A stretch of DNA of 64,000 bases, from contig NZ_WHOM01000061.1 of the NCBI RefSeq assembly GCF_009739465.1, positions 158,716 to 222,715 of the forward strand, given 5' to 3'. This stretch comes from Streptomyces apocyni. GTDB taxonomy: Bacteria > Actinomycetota > Actinomycetes > Streptomycetales > Streptomycetaceae. Under the pieces are notes generated by a model. It was not told the DNA's origin, searched no databases, and saw nothing but the letters and a program-made list of their open reading frames with translations. The position numbers were made by a program, and so were the translations under genes. This document shows, in pieces, positions 50,701 through 58,411 of the stretch (the stretch's first letter is position 1; each line of letters starts with the position of its first letter).

Positions 50701-51131
50701 TCGGTGAGCGACGTGATCACCGAGGTCTCCTCGCGGTCGAAGCCCTCGACCTCCCATCCCGCGTCCTGGATCGCCTCGCGGGCGAGGTCGACAAGGAGCC
50801 GGTGTTGCGGGTCCATCGCCCGGGCCCGCCGCGGCGGGATGCCGTAGTGCTGCGCGTCGAAGTGACCGACGTCCGGCAGCAGCGCCATGGTGTCCACATA
50901 CGCCGCCGACGCGTCACGGAAGTTGTCGCTGAGAAAGGCCTCTCTCCGCCACCGTGAGTCCGGAACGGTGGCGAACTGTGCCTGCGGGGCCTCCAGGAGC
51001 CGCCAGTACTCATTGACGTTCCGCGCCCCCGGAAAGCGGCAAGCCATCCCCACGATCGCGACGTCGTCCCGCCGCGCTCCCGCTGAATCCGTCATCGCAT
51101 CCGCCCCCGTCACACCTGTCGCGCCTGTCAC
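47757..51131 (-). CDS. ketosynthase - ACP - alpha-oxoamine synthase fusion (PKS-AONS)
   Basis: This encodes 1124 residues. KS domain: about residues 22-465, with catalytic Cys218 (YALDSACSGGLMAV), His353 (EAHGTGT) and Lys385/His390 (KAVVGHSLN). A KS-to-AT-type linker follows (about 480-550), but there is no AT. ACP: about 620-700, with phosphopantetheine Ser661 in ELGFDSLMLQE. PLP domain: about 730-1120, with VDEAHSIGTVGE and Schiff-base Lys972 in GTLSKAFAGCGGY. The PLP domain is the 8-amino-7-oxononanoate/serine palmitoyltransferase type, so it should release an ACP-bound acyl chain by decarboxylative condensation with an amino acid. GTG at 51131 has GGGGGAG upstream; ATG 51095 is an alternative. 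The SDR gene lies 41 bases upstream. Confidence 0.9.
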   Translation of the reverse strand: MTGATGVTGADAMTDSAGARRDDVAIVGMACRFPGARNVNEYWRLLEAPQAQFATVPDSRWRREAFLSDNFRDASAAYVDTMALLPDVGHFDAQHYGIPPRRARAMDPQHRLLVDLAREAIQDAGWEVEGFDREETSVITSLTESGYREISTLQIRMRQLAGGEFGARITDPRWQDTVRAVGGLNGTSVSGLLLNMGPSTISSVFDLHGESYALDSACSGGLMAVANAVHALRAGRSRIALAGGAQLILTPDLLVGLCRVGAISRSGRCLPFGAEADGFVLGEGAGVLVLRPLSDALAAGDRVYAVIRGVGTANDGTVHGGMTPQPAGQLRALRRAYRDAGLAPDAAGYLEAHGTGTAVGDPVEVGVLRELRGERAAPAFVGAVKAVVGHSLNAAGLAGLIKSVLAVHRGVIPPQPEFDLADGPGLDSAGLTVPTKALPWLESGAPRRAGVSAFGFGGTGVHLVVEECTTPPGFPTPDAGPHLLALSARDRAGLARYAEELAHTITADQLPTARVAATLAHRAPLEERLALVVEDTADAAAKLTAAAEALAAGRTGELGLGQPTGTVPPGDLPMRERIPPCTLPPSPLAPRRHWAVDESALESDVAPQVPHAGEEAEPAPSAVFVSSAASIVLEEVSRAGVFPLSDLSERMTLVTELGFDSLMLQELEVNIGKRIPGFRTEEMFSPDLTIERLIALAAPIAPETSACAEPLPLPPQPQATWAPEAACVDDFPEVRQFEERLSAIKGSGADFPYFRVHEGNIRDTTVIGGQSYLSFGSYNYLGLSGHPVVNEAVHQAVDRYGSSVSASRVLSGERDLTVRLEQALAAFLGVEDCLTLVSGHATNVTAIGHLVGAGDLVIHDALAHDSILQGCALSGAARRPFAHNDFGQLEHLLRINRSRFRRVLIAVEGAYSMDGDLVDLPRVIELKKRYGALLLVDEAHSIGTVGESGRGVGEFHGVVRSDVDLWMGTLSKAFAGCGGYLGGSARMVRWLRHTLPGFVYSVGLTPANAAAALAAAELIVAEPHRVRALRRNAELFLELATSAGLATGSSAHTPIVPCLLGSSARTLRVADRLYARGVIADPIFHPAVEEGLARLRFFLTSEHRADEIRRAVSILAEEVASAAA

Positions 51132-51172
51132 TTGTCAGTTCTCCCCCTGTCCCCTGTCATGCGGTGCTGGCG

Positions 51173-52120
51173 TTAGCCAGTGCCGCCCAGTCGCTTACGC
51201 CACCAGTCCACGGTCTCCTCGATCTGCCTCTCGACAGGAGTGGCTCGTACGGCGAACTCGGCCTCGTAAGCACGCGAGTCGACGACGAACGAACGGTCGA
51301 ACTGATAGCGGAGTTCCTTCAGTTCGCGGATCAGCGGCGAGAAGAGCGAGGCGACGCCCAGCACGGCCGACGGCAGCCTTCGCACCGCGACCTGTTCCGT
51401 TCCCGACTGAGCGGCAAGGCGGTTGACCATCTCCCGGACGGACAGCGCGGGCTCCGTCGGTACGTGCCAGGCCCGACCCCAGGCTCGCTCCTCGCCCGCG
51501 ACCTCGACCAGCGCCCTGGCCACGTCGGGGAGATAGGTCCAGCTGTGCGGGACGTCCGGGTCCCCCAGTGTGGAGACCGGCTTGCCGCGCAGCACGCGTG
51601 GCACGACGCGCGCGGCCAGGTGCCCGCCATCGGTCACGCCGGGCCCGAAGAAGTCCGAGGCCCGCACCTCCACGGCCCTGACGCGGCCCTGGTCGTGCAA
51701 CTGCCGCGCCTGCTCCCACACGGTGGCGCGCACCCGCCCCTTGGGGCCGGTCGCCGCGAGCGGCAGCTCCTCGGTGAGGGGCCCGTCTACCGGACCGTAG
51801 CCATAGAGGTTGCCCAGCATGACCAGGACGGCCCCGGTCGCCTCGGCCGCCTCGCAGATCGACGCCGCGAGGGGCGGCCAGTCACTCGCCCAGCGGTGGT
51901 AGGGCGGTGCGGCGCAGCTGTAGATCACTGCAGCGCCCTGAACTGCCTCGCTCAGTTGCTTGCTGTCCGTCGCATCCAACGCGACGTGCTCGATGCCGGG
52001 TTCTGGACTGCGACCCGACGTGGTGATGACTCGTACCGAATGACCTTTTTCGGCCAGCTGCCGGGCGGTGGCCGCCCCGGCGGGCCCGAAACCTACGACG
52101 ACTTGAAGACTCACTCGCAC
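51173..52120 (-). CDS. NAD(P)-binding SDR-like protein (atypical epimerase family)
   Basis: This encodes 315 residues from GTG at 52120 (GTG 52114 is also possible, and a TACTTT hexamer directly before suggests a leaderless transcript). Rossmann motif: VVVGFGPAGAATARQLAEKG. Later elements (LGNLYGYGPVDGPLTEELPL, VRASDFFGPGV, HSWTYLPDVARALVEVAGEE) are typical of the epimerase/dehydratase branch. The canonical Tyr-x-x-x-Lys is replaced (GPKGRVRATVWEQ), so standard SDR catalysis is doubtful. It lies 41 bases before the KS-ACP-AONS gene. A role in reducing or tailoring its amino-ketone product is inferred from that position. Confidence 0.85.
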   Translation of the reverse strand: MRVSLQVVVGFGPAGAATARQLAEKGHSVRVITTSGRSPEPGIEHVALDATDSKQLSEAVQGAAVIYSCAAPPYHRWASDWPPLAASICEAAEATGAVLVMLGNLYGYGPVDGPLTEELPLAATGPKGRVRATVWEQARQLHDQGRVRAVEVRASDFFGPGVTDGGHLAARVVPRVLRGKPVSTLGDPDVPHSWTYLPDVARALVEVAGEERAWGRAWHVPTEPALSVREMVNRLAAQSGTEQVAVRRLPSAVLGVASLFSPLIRELKELRYQFDRSFVVDSRAYEAEFAVRATPVERQIEETVDWWRKRLGGTG

Positions 52121-52270
52121 AAAGTAGCGCGAGCCTCTGACACTCTCGCGTCCTGCGTGCGTCAGGCGCGGGGGGATAGCCCATAATTTCGGCCAACCTC
52201 ACACCAGCGGGACCAGAATTCGCCGTCCGGAACGTCCTGAACGTCGTGACGTCGTGAACCCCGTGGCCGC

Positions 52271-52921
52271 TCAGTGAGCGGTAACCGGCAGCACATCAGG
52301 CGACAGCGCCGCGGCGTGTGCCGACGCGCTCGTCATCCGCCGACGGTGGTGACGGCGGCACAGGACCTCGTAACCGACCTCCCCCGCCAGCTGGTTCACA
52401 TCACCGACCACCACCTGGGCGCCTTCGACGACCATCACGCCGCCGACCGTACGGGCGTTGTGCGTAGCCCGTGCGCCACACCAGCACAGCGCCTCGACCT
52501 GCAGCGCCTCCAGCCGGTCGGCCAGCTCGATCAGGCGCTGCGACCCAGGGAACAACTTGGACCGGAAGTCGGTGGTGATCCCGAAGGCGAAGACGTCCAG
52601 CTCCAGGTCGTCCACGATGCGGGCGAGTTGGTCGATCTGGTCGGGGGCGAGGAACTGCGCCTCATCGACGATCACGTAGTCCACCCGGCCACCGCGCGAG
52701 ACGTGGTCGACGAGATAGGCGTACAGATCCATGCCCTCGTCGGCCTCGACGGCGTCGGTGACCAGACCCAGGCGCGAGGAGAGCTTGCCCTCGCCCGCCC
52801 GGTCGTCCCGGGTGAAGATCACGCCTTGCAGGCCACGAGCGGAACGGTTGTGGCCGATCTGCAGGGCCAGTGTGCTCTTCCCGCAGTCCATCGTTCCGGA
52901 GAAGAACACCAGCTCGGACAT
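52271..52921 (-). CDS. tdk: thymidine kinase (type II)
   Basis: This encodes 216 residues from ATG at 52921. The P-loop is FFSGTMDCGKSTLALQI; YVIVDEAQFLAPDQIDQL carries the catalytic acidic residue. The zinc lasso is built from CWCGARATHNAR and a later Cys/His pair (LCRRHH). It phosphorylates deoxythymidine to dTMP in salvage. It lies upstream of the SDR-PKS unit on the same strand (150 bases), so read-through is possible. Downstream neighbours in the conserved order have been displaced by the island. Confidence 0.95.
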   Translation of the reverse strand: MSELVFFSGTMDCGKSTLALQIGHNRSARGLQGVIFTRDDRAGEGKLSSRLGLVTDAVEADEGMDLYAYLVDHVSRGGRVDYVIVDEAQFLAPDQIDQLARIVDDLELDVFAFGITTDFRSKLFPGSQRLIELADRLEALQVEALCWCGARATHNARTVGGVMVVEGAQVVVGDVNQLAGEVGYEVLCRRHHRRRMTSASAHAAALSPDVLPVTAH

Positions 52922-53000
52922 GGGGTGGTTCAAGCCTTTCAGGCAGTGCGACAAGGTACGTCAGATACGTACCGTCAGGAACGGGGGTCGAAAACCGGCG

Positions 53001-54200
53001 TCAGGAACGAACTTCAAGCAGCGGTACGAGTTGCTCGGCGGGGGTCATGGAACCGTGGTTGCCCACCATCAGCGACTCGTTGGGCTCCCCTTCCGACGCG
53101 ATGATCAGCACGTCGTCGCGGGCCGCGGCGATCACATCGCCCAGGCGGCCACGCACCCGCTCGTCGATCCGCGGCCCGAACCAGCCCGCGGCGATCGCCT
53201 CGTCCCGGCTCGCCACCCAGAACTGCTCGCCGAGCACCTCGCGCCAGCAGGTGAGGACGTCCGCCTCGGCGCCCGGGACGGCGTACACATGGCGGGCCCG
53301 GCCCTCGCCGCCCAGCAGGGCGACCCCCGCGCGCAGTTCCCAGTCCGCGTCGAAGTCGATCCGGGTCTCATCCCCGAAGGGGATGTCGACCATGCCGTGG
53401 TCGGCGGTGACATAGAGCGCGCTGCGCGGCGGAAGCTGCTCGGCCAGTCGCTGGACCAGCCGGTCGACGTACATCAACTGGCCGCGCCAGGCGTCGGAGT
53501 CGACACCGAAGCGGTGGCCCTTGCCGTCCAGTTCCGCGTAGTACGTGTAGACCAGCGAACGGTCGCCCGCGGCGAGCTGCTCGGCGGCGAGGTCCATCCG
53601 CTCCTCGCCGGCGAGGCGGCCGTGGAAGACGCCGCCGCTCAGGGCGATCTTGGTGAGCGGGGTGTCGCGGAAGGTGGGCGAGGAGACCTGGGCGGTGTGC
53701 ACGCCTGCCTGGTCGGCGAGCTGGAAGACCGTGGGGTACGGCTGCCAGACCTTCGGCTGGGTCCAGGGGTTCCAGCGGAGCTGGTTCATCAGCTCGCCGG
53801 TGGCGGGGTTGCGCACGGTGTAGCCGGGCAGTCCGTGGGAGCCGGGCGGCAGGCCCGTACCGACCGAGGCCAGTGAGGTCGCGGTAGTGGCCGGGAAGCC
53901 CGCGGTGATCGGGCGCCGGGTGCCGCCCCGGGAGCTCGCGAGGAGCGAGGTGAGATACGGCGCCTCGTCCGGGTGGGCCAGCAGTTGCTCCCAGCCAAGG
54001 CCGTCGATCAGGAAGACGCAGTTCCGGTCGGCCGGGGTGAGCTCGGGGGTGGCCGCTTCCAAGCCGGGGACGCTCATCCCGGCGGCGAGGGTCGGCAGCA
54101 GGTCGGCCAGCGATCCCTTGCCGTACTCGGGCACGGGCGCCGAGGCGACGTCCAGCGGCTGCGGGTCCTGCCAGGCGGTGGAGGGAGACGGGTGGGACAT
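53001..54200 (-). CDS. alkaline-phosphatase-superfamily nucleotide pyrophosphatase/phosphodiesterase
   Basis: This encodes 399 residues. Metal-site regions of the type I phosphodiesterase family are visible: CVFLIDGLGWEQLLAHPD, the nucleophile Thr in AGFPATTATSLASVGTGLPP, and SALYVTADHGMVDIPFGDET. No signal peptide is seen, so it should be cytoplasmic. It hydrolyses a phosphodiester or pyrophosphate bond in an unknown nucleotide or lipid-linked substrate. Its ATG overlaps the stop of the upstream DUF5998 gene (TGATG), giving a coupled pair conserved in Streptomyces. Confidence 0.93.
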   Translation of the reverse strand: MSHPSPSTAWQDPQPLDVASAPVPEYGKGSLADLLPTLAAGMSVPGLEAATPELTPADRNCVFLIDGLGWEQLLAHPDEAPYLTSLLASSRGGTRRPITAGFPATTATSLASVGTGLPPGSHGLPGYTVRNPATGELMNQLRWNPWTQPKVWQPYPTVFQLADQAGVHTAQVSSPTFRDTPLTKIALSGGVFHGRLAGEERMDLAAEQLAAGDRSLVYTYYAELDGKGHRFGVDSDAWRGQLMYVDRLVQRLAEQLPPRSALYVTADHGMVDIPFGDETRIDFDADWELRAGVALLGGEGRARHVYAVPGAEADVLTCWREVLGEQFWVASRDEAIAAGWFGPRIDERVRGRLGDVIAAARDDVLIIASEGEPNESLMVGNHGSMTPAEQLVPLLEVRS

Positions 54201-54793
54201 CAGCGGCCGGTGCCGGTCGCCGCGGTCGCCTCCGAGAGCGCCTGGGCGAAGACCAGGGTCTGGCGCACGGTGTCCGGGCCGTCACCGGCCTCGCTGACCC
54301 TGAGGCTCAGGTCGTCCGCGGTGGAGTTGCCGGTGTAGCCGTGGTCCGCCTCGCAGTTGGGGTCGCCGCAGGCCGCGGGCTCCAGGTCGATACGGGAGAC
54401 GGCGCCCCAGCCGATGGTGAGCAGGACCTCGCGGGGCAGCGTGCCCGGCTGGTACTTCTCGGGGTTGGCGACGACGCGGCTGACCACGACCGACGAGATC
54501 CGGCCGATCTTGACGGACTCCGTGGAGGTGGTCGCGTACGGCGTCGGCGAGGTGGTGTCGGCGGCCTGCTCGTCGGTGTGGCTGACGATGAAGCGGGTGC
54601 CGGTCAGGACGAGGACCGTGACATGGCGACGCACTTCGTTCGAGTCGAACGTGGTCTCCTGGTGTACCAGGTACGAGGCGATCGCCTCGCCGCCGACGGC
54701 GGCCTCCACCGCCTCGGCCACGAGGGTCGGGTAATAGCCACTGCGCTCGATCGCCGTGCGCAGCCCCTGGGTCGTCGTACCGGTCTTCGCCAT
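54200..54793 (-). CDS. DUF5998 protein
   Basis: This encodes 197 residues from ATG at 54793 (AGGA 10 bases upstream; another ATG is three codons earlier). Conserved parts are LVAEAVEAAVGGEAIASYLV, HQETTFD, HVTVLVLTGTRFIVSHTDEQ and EPAACGDPNCEADHGYTGN, the last giving a possible metal site. It matches the actinobacterial DUF5998 family; function unknown. It is translationally coupled to the phosphodiesterase gene, which suggests a shared role. Confidence 0.92.
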   Translation of the reverse strand: MAKTGTTTQGLRTAIERSGYYPTLVAEAVEAAVGGEAIASYLVHQETTFDSNEVRRHVTVLVLTGTRFIVSHTDEQAADTTSPTPYATTSTESVKIGRISSVVVSRVVANPEKYQPGTLPREVLLTIGWGAVSRIDLEPAACGDPNCEADHGYTGNSTADDLSLRVSEAGDGPDTVRQTLVFAQALSEATAATGTGR

Positions 54794-54905
54794 GGGCACC
54801 ATCCTACGGGGACCCGGTGACTACCGGTGCCCTGCGGGGCCTGGCCTTGTCCGGCCTGTGGGGGCCGCGGTGGAGTGTTCGCCACGGGGCCCTGGGTGAG
54901 CGCGG

Positions 54906-57818
54906 TCAGTACGCCGGGAGGGTGCGGGGGCCCAGGTCGCCGCGGGCCGGGGGCGGTGCGAGGCGTACGGAGCCGCTCAGCACGGAGACGCCGCGCTGGG
55001 CGACGATCACCGGCTCCAGCGCGACGCCGACCACTTCGGGGTGGTCGTCGACCAGGCGGGAGACCCTCAGCAGCAGTTCCTCCAGGGCCGCGGTGTCGAC
55101 GGGCGCGGAACCACGCCAGCCGAACAGCAGAGGCGCCGTCCTGATCGACCGGATCAGCCCCGCGGCGTCGCGGTCGGTGACCGGGACGAGCCGGTGCGCG
55201 ATGTCGCCCAGCAGCTCGGACGGGGCTCCGGCCAGGCCAAACGAGAGCACTGCTCCGGCAGCCGGGTCGATGACCGCCCGTACGACGGTGTCCACGCCTC
55301 GCGGGACCATGGCCTGCACCACCGGTCGCAGCTCGGCGGGCTTGCCGAGGGCGTGGGTCAGTTCCGTGTAGGCGGTGCGCAGTTGTGTCTCATCCGCGAG
55401 ATCCAGGCGTACGCCTCCGAGGTCGGCCCGGTGCCGCAGATGCGGTGCGGTGGTCTTCAGCGCGACCGGGTAGCCGAGCCGCTCGGCGGCGCGCACCGCC
55501 TCGTCGGGGTCGGGTGCGGGCAGGGCGCCGCGTACCTCGATGCCGTAGCGGCCCAGCAGCTCCTGGGCGTCGGCCGGGGCGAGCTCGAATCCCCGGCCAC
55601 CGGCCGTGTCGGCGAGCAGCGCCTCGATCCGCTGGGCCGCGCCACTCTCGTCGATGGTCTCGTCGATGAACTCGGGTACCTTCCCGGGCCGCGCGGCCTC
55701 CCGACGCCACTCCGCGTACGTGACGGCTTTCGCGAGCGCCCGTACGGCTCGCTCGGCCGCGGGGTAGGCGGGGATCATCGCGGGCGCGGAGGCCGAGGCG
55801 GCCAGCGCGTCCCGTGCGTCCCGTGCGTCTGGTTCGTCCGGTTCCGGTTCGTCCGGCGCTCCCGGCGCGGTGGGTGGGGTTGGTGGGGCAGTAGGGGCGG
55901 GGGGTGAGGCTGGGGCTGTGCTCGTCGCCGCCGCGAGGGCTTCGGCCAGGCCGCCCAGTTCGACGTGGACGACCGCGACCGGTTTGGCGGGCGCACCTGC
56001 GGTCGCGGAGCGGAGCGCCTCGGCGAGCACCTCACCCTCACCTTCGGCCTCGCCCCCGCCTTCGCCTGACGCGGTGGCGCCGTCCTCTTCCACCCAGGGG
56101 ATCGCCGTGACCACCACGGCGTCACAGGCGGGGTCCGCGAGCGCGGCCGCCAGGCCGCGCCGGAAGTCGTCCGGTGTCGCCCGGGTCGTCAGGTCGCGCG
56201 GCGCCAGCGGGCGCAGCCCCTCCGCGAGGCAGGCGTCGTAGGTGAGGACGCCGAGCGACTCGGAGTTGCCGAGGATGGCGACCCGGGGGCCCGTGGGCAG
56301 CGGCTGACTCCCGAGGAGCAGGCCCGCGTCGACCAGCTCCGTGACGGTGTCGACCCGGATGACGCCCGCCTGGCCGAGCAGGGCGGACACCGTCGTGTGC
56401 GGCAGCCGGGTGGTCGGCACCGCGTGGCCGGTCGGGGCGCCGGAGTGCCGGGCGCCCTGGACCACGACGATCGGCTTCACCGCTGCCGTACGGCGCGCGA
56501 GCCGGGTGAACTTGCGCGGGTTCCCTATCGATTCGAGGTACATCAGGGCGACGTCGGTGTCCGGGTCGTCGTACCAGTACTGCAGCACGTCGTTGCCCGA
56601 CACGTCCGCGCGGTTCCCAGCGCTGACGAAGGTGGAGAGCCCCGCCCCGCGCCGGTGCAGCCCGGACAGCAGCGCGATGCCGATCGCCCCGGACTGGGTG
56701 AACAGACCGAGCCGCCCCGCGGTCGGCATGCTCGGCGCGAGCGAGGCGTTCAGCCGTGCGTCGGGGGAGGTGTTGAGGACCCCGAAGGCGTTCGGGCCGA
56801 TCAGCCGCATGCCGTACGAGCGGGCCTGCCGCACCAGCTCGCGCTGCCGCGCGCGCCCGTCGCCGCCCGATTCGCCGTATCCCGCGGAGATCACCACAAG
56901 ACCGCGCACCCCGCGCTCACCGCACTCCGCGACGACGGACGGCACCTGCGCGACCGGCACCGCGATCACCGCCAGATCCACCGCGTCGGCCGGGTCGATG
57001 TCGTGCACCGAGCGGTACGCCGGGACACCGTCCAGCGAGGTCTCGTCCGCGGCGAGGGCCGAGTTCACCGCGTACACCCGGCCGCTGAAGCCCGAGCCCA
57101 GGAGATTGCGCAGCAGCGAACGTCCCGTACCGCCGGGTCGGCGCCCGGCGCCGATGACCGCGACCGACCCCGGCGCGAGCAGCCGCTGCACCGAGCGCGC
57201 CTCGGCGCGCTGCTCACGGGCGCGCTGTACGGCGAGCGAGCGGTCGGTCGGCTCAAGCTCGAACTCCAGGCGTACGACACCGTCCTCGAAGCTGCGCTTC
57301 TGCTGGTATCCGGCGTCCGTGAACACCTTGATCATCTTGGAGTTGGCGGGCAGTACCTCGGCCACGAAACGGCGCACTCCCCGCTCGCGCGCCACCGCGC
57401 CGATGTGCTCCAGCAGGGTGGAGGCGACGCCCCGGCCCTGGTGCGCGTCCTGCACCAGGAAGGCGACCTCGGCCTCATCGGCGGGGGGCGACGCGGGCCT
57501 GCCGTGCTCGTCGATCCGGTCGTAACGGACGGTCGCGATGAACTCACCGCCCACCGTGACGGCGAGGCCGACGCGGTCCACGTAGTCGTGGTGCGTGAAG
57601 CGGTGCACGTCCTTCGCGGACAGCCGGGGGTACGGCGCGAAGAATCGGTAGTACTTTGACTCGTCCGAGACCTGTTCGTAAAAGCTGACCAACCGGTCGG
57701 CGTCCGCGCTGGTAATCGGCCTGATCCGGGCGGTGCCGCCATCGCGCAGCACCACGTCGGCCTCCCAGTGGTCGGGGTAGGCCGCGTCCTGCGGCGGCTG
57801 CTTCGGCGGCGGCTGCAT
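54906..57818 (-). CDS. GNAT acetyltransferase fused to acyl-CoA synthetase (ADP-forming) domains, Pat-like
   Basis: This encodes 970 residues from ATG at 57818. An N-terminal GNAT domain (about residues 20-200: RIRPITSADADRLVSFYEQV, AFLVQDAHQGRGVASTLLEH) is followed by a CoA-binding domain (GSVAVIGAGRRPGGTGRSLL). Next come the succinyl-CoA-ligase-like flavodoxin parts (LGLFTQSGAIGIALLS, NPRKFTRLARR) and a C-terminal ATP-grasp-type domain. This is the layout of protein lysine acetyltransferases related to Pat/AcuA that control acetyl-CoA synthetase. A 60-residue Pro/Ala/Asp/Glu linker near 650-710 is low-complexity. It is divergent from the HPr gene. Confidence 0.93.
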   Translation of the reverse strand: MQPPPKQPPQDAAYPDHWEADVVLRDGGTARIRPITSADADRLVSFYEQVSDESKYYRFFAPYPRLSAKDVHRFTHHDYVDRVGLAVTVGGEFIATVRYDRIDEHGRPASPPADEAEVAFLVQDAHQGRGVASTLLEHIGAVARERGVRRFVAEVLPANSKMIKVFTDAGYQQKRSFEDGVVRLEFELEPTDRSLAVQRAREQRAEARSVQRLLAPGSVAVIGAGRRPGGTGRSLLRNLLGSGFSGRVYAVNSALAADETSLDGVPAYRSVHDIDPADAVDLAVIAVPVAQVPSVVAECGERGVRGLVVISAGYGESGGDGRARQRELVRQARSYGMRLIGPNAFGVLNTSPDARLNASLAPSMPTAGRLGLFTQSGAIGIALLSGLHRRGAGLSTFVSAGNRADVSGNDVLQYWYDDPDTDVALMYLESIGNPRKFTRLARRTAAVKPIVVVQGARHSGAPTGHAVPTTRLPHTTVSALLGQAGVIRVDTVTELVDAGLLLGSQPLPTGPRVAILGNSESLGVLTYDACLAEGLRPLAPRDLTTRATPDDFRRGLAAALADPACDAVVVTAIPWVEEDGATASGEGGGEAEGEGEVLAEALRSATAGAPAKPVAVVHVELGGLAEALAAATSTAPASPPAPTAPPTPPTAPGAPDEPEPDEPDARDARDALAASASAPAMIPAYPAAERAVRALAKAVTYAEWRREAARPGKVPEFIDETIDESGAAQRIEALLADTAGGRGFELAPADAQELLGRYGIEVRGALPAPDPDEAVRAAERLGYPVALKTTAPHLRHRADLGGVRLDLADETQLRTAYTELTHALGKPAELRPVVQAMVPRGVDTVVRAVIDPAAGAVLSFGLAGAPSELLGDIAHRLVPVTDRDAAGLIRSIRTAPLLFGWRGSAPVDTAALEELLLRVSRLVDDHPEVVGVALEPVIVAQRGVSVLSGSVRLAPPPARGDLGPRTLPAY

Positions 57819-57946
57819 GGGAGCAGCGTACGGGTCGTGGGCCCGCGGGGAGCGTCGCAGGGCGGCAGGCGCATGCGGAACCACCCACTCCCGCATGCGA
57901 CACTGGTCTAGACAAGGTATGAGAGACACCTGAAGGGCAGCATCAC

Positions 57947-58228
57947 ATGGCTGAGCGCCGCGTCAACGTCGGCTGGGCCGAGGGCCTTCACGCCCGTCCC
58001 GCCTCCATCTTCGTCCGCGCGGCCACGGCCGCCGGCGTCCCCGTGACGATCGCCAAGGCTGACGGCAACCCGGTCAACGCCGCTTCCATGCTGGCGGTGC
58101 TCGGCCTCGGCGCCCAGGGCAACGAGGAGATCGTCCTGGCTTCCGACGCCGAGGGCGCGGACGCCGCGCTCGACCGGCTGGCGAAGCTGGTCTCCGAGGG
58201 TCTCGAGGAACTCCCCGAGACCGTCTGA
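57947..58228 (+). CDS. ptsH: HPr phosphocarrier protein of the PTS
   Basis: This encodes 93 residues from ATG at 57947, GAAGGG upstream. His15 in AEGLHARPASIFVRAA is the site phosphorylated by enzyme I. Ser47 (NPVNAASMLAVLGLG) matches the regulatory serine region, although Streptomyces is not known to use HPr kinase. It passes phosphate from PEP to enzyme IIA components for sugar uptake, with links to carbon regulation. It is monocistronic; no other PTS gene is in the window. It is divergent from the Pat-like gene and convergent with GntR. Confidence 0.97.
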   Translation: MAERRVNVGWAEGLHARPASIFVRAATAAGVPVTIAKADGNPVNAASMLAVLGLGAQGNEEIVLASDAEGADAALDRLAKLVSEGLEELPETV

Positions 58229-58411
58229 CCTTTGCGCCTAAACCGGCGCCGCTCTCGCGGATGTGGTTTCTCGGCGTGGGGGTTGCTCAATTGATGGTGG
58301 CGGCGTTCTCGATGTCGAGGATGCCGCCACTTTCATGTGCGGTCCTATTGTGCGCGGGCAGCGCAAAACAAACCCGCCGGATAACCCCGCACTTTGTATA
58401 CGGGGCGTTCG

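Noticed and set aside
47736..50957. 1073-codon plus-strand open frame opposite the KS-ACP-AONS gene
   Set aside because: The minus strand has intact catalytic motifs of three domains; the plus frame has no family features.
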